Shown here piece by piece: positions 63,734-64,000 of a DNA stretch of 64,000 bases. The notes under the pieces were generated by a model. That model was not told where the DNA came from. It did no database searches and saw only the letters and a program-made list of their open reading frames with translations. A program made the position numbers and the translations under genes. The stretch's first letter is position 1. Every line of letters starts with the position of its first letter. This DNA comes from Pseudanabaenaceae cyanobacterium SKYG29. Lineage in GTDB: Bacteria; Cyanobacteriota; Cyanobacteriia; Pseudanabaenales; Pseudanabaenaceae. Location: contig JANWWT010000002.1 in assembly GCA_025055675.1 (NCBI GenBank), positions 239,201 through 303,200 on the forward strand, read 5' to 3'.

Positions 63734-63852
63734 TGCCTGGCATCGTGCTATCTTCCCGCAGAGTCACCCCCACAGTATTGTCGCCGTCACCGCGTTTCAC
63801 AACTGAGTTCGGGATGGGTCAGCGTGGTTCCACGGCACCATAGACACCAGGG
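63734..63852 (-). rRNA. rrf: 5S ribosomal RNA
   Basis: Read on the minus strand it starts CCTGGTGTCTATGGTGCC, contains GGAACCACGCTGACCCATCC and CGAACTCAGTTGTGAAACG, and ends GATGCCAGG, which pairs with the 5' end. Length is about 118 bases, matching cyanobacterial 5S. Boundaries are good to a base or two. Confidence 0.95.
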
Positions 63853-63892
63853 TACAGCACCCTGAAAGCTGCACAAGCCACCAGAGGCAGGG

Positions 63893-64000
63893 GAAAGAAG
63901 TTTACGGTCAATTAGTACTCCTCGGCTCCACACATTACTGCGCTTCCACCTAGAGCCTATCTACCAGGTAATCTCCCTGGGACCTTCAAAGAGCACTCAT
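63893..64000 (-). rRNA. rrl: 23S ribosomal RNA, 3' end only
   Basis: On the minus strand the sequence contains GGTAGATAGGCTCTAGGTGG, AAGCGCAGTAATGTGTGGAG and GGAGTACTAATTGACCG, which match the 3' terminal helices of 23S rRNA. It runs off the right edge. About 40 bases of spacer separate it from 5S. The end at about 63893 is approximate. Confidence 0.9.

Noticed and set aside
63708..63800. An N-terminal extension of L34 into the 5S gene
   Set aside because: The extension is 5S rRNA sequence and the ATG at 63707 has a proper ribosome-binding site.
63200..63900. A replication origin near rpmH-rnpA
   Set aside because: No dnaA or dnaN gene and no cluster of DnaA-box-like sequences (TTATCCACA) was seen.

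Overview
The window is a gap-free stretch of a cyanobacterial chromosome. The gene content shows this directly: a complete kaiABC circadian clock, PsaK of photosystem I, a CpcT-type phycobilin lyase, Ycf39 and a high-light-inducible protein, GUN4, HemJ, ferredoxin-thioredoxin reductase, a PixD-like BLUF photoreceptor and a fused PanC/Cmk enzyme. The hexamer CGATCG, the core of the cyanobacterial HIP1 palindrome, is scattered very densely through the sequence. I cannot name the species from sequence alone. There is no prophage, insertion sequence, CRISPR array or defence island in view. Coding density is high, and many neighbours overlap.

Layout. 1-3921: a cut-off membrane protein, a DUF2237/SMI1-KNR4/gun4 operon, and membrane proteins including a tandem paralogous pair, one with an apparent 3' frameshift. 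3950-7780 (minus): a TPR lytic transglycosylase and an ABC1 kinase. 7934-13375 (plus): one continuous chain kaiA-kaiB-kaiC-panC/cmk-ribH-nitrilase with every junction overlapping, facing mltA. 14549-22587: 1-Cys peroxiredoxin, a SufA/IscA operon, a UDP-glucuronate decarboxylase, a DSHCT helicase, an 850-base gene-poor gap and small conserved proteins. 22584-26764 (minus): a PspA-like coiled-coil protein, thiC under a TPP riboswitch, and prolyl oligopeptidase. 27073-33370: a group 2 sigma factor, mnmG-cobO, a Uma2 protein, and a BLUF photoreceptor coupled to an exported protein.

33541-46923: beta-carbonic anhydrase, ftrC, ftsH, a 20-base tandem repeat array, hemJ/GIY-YIG, a lone pstB, a glycosyltransferase and Ser/Thr kinase pair, sdhA-SDR, thrS, ycf39 followed by a 47-residue Hlip, and psaK. 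47060-53888: a sulfate transporter (sbpA divergent from cysT-cysW-cysA) whose operon runs on into a cation exchanger, a beta-hydroxyacid dehydrogenase and an M50 protease. 53885-57007: a lone sugar-transport permease, a REC-AraC response regulator and a D-lactate dehydrogenase. 57123-60752: a six-gene operon that starts with a 36-residue membrane peptide and includes pyrD, a Tic20 homologue and cpcT. 60735-64000 (minus): the 3' end of an rRNA operon (23S, 5S) leads within 26 bases into rpmH-rnpA-PH protein-yidC-jag-DUF177.

Themes. Clock genes appear translationally coupled to cofactor and nucleotide enzymes. Photosynthesis assembly genes occur in small operons with housekeeping genes. Eight of thirteen convergent gene pairs overlap at their 3' ends. 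I did not find an unmistakably new multi-gene system. The best leads are the extended kai operon with its possible leader peptide, the BLUF/exported-protein pair, the Ycf39-Hlip pair, the 36-residue peptide before pyrD, the dispersed 20-base repeat, and the terminator-free rRNA-to-rpmH junction.
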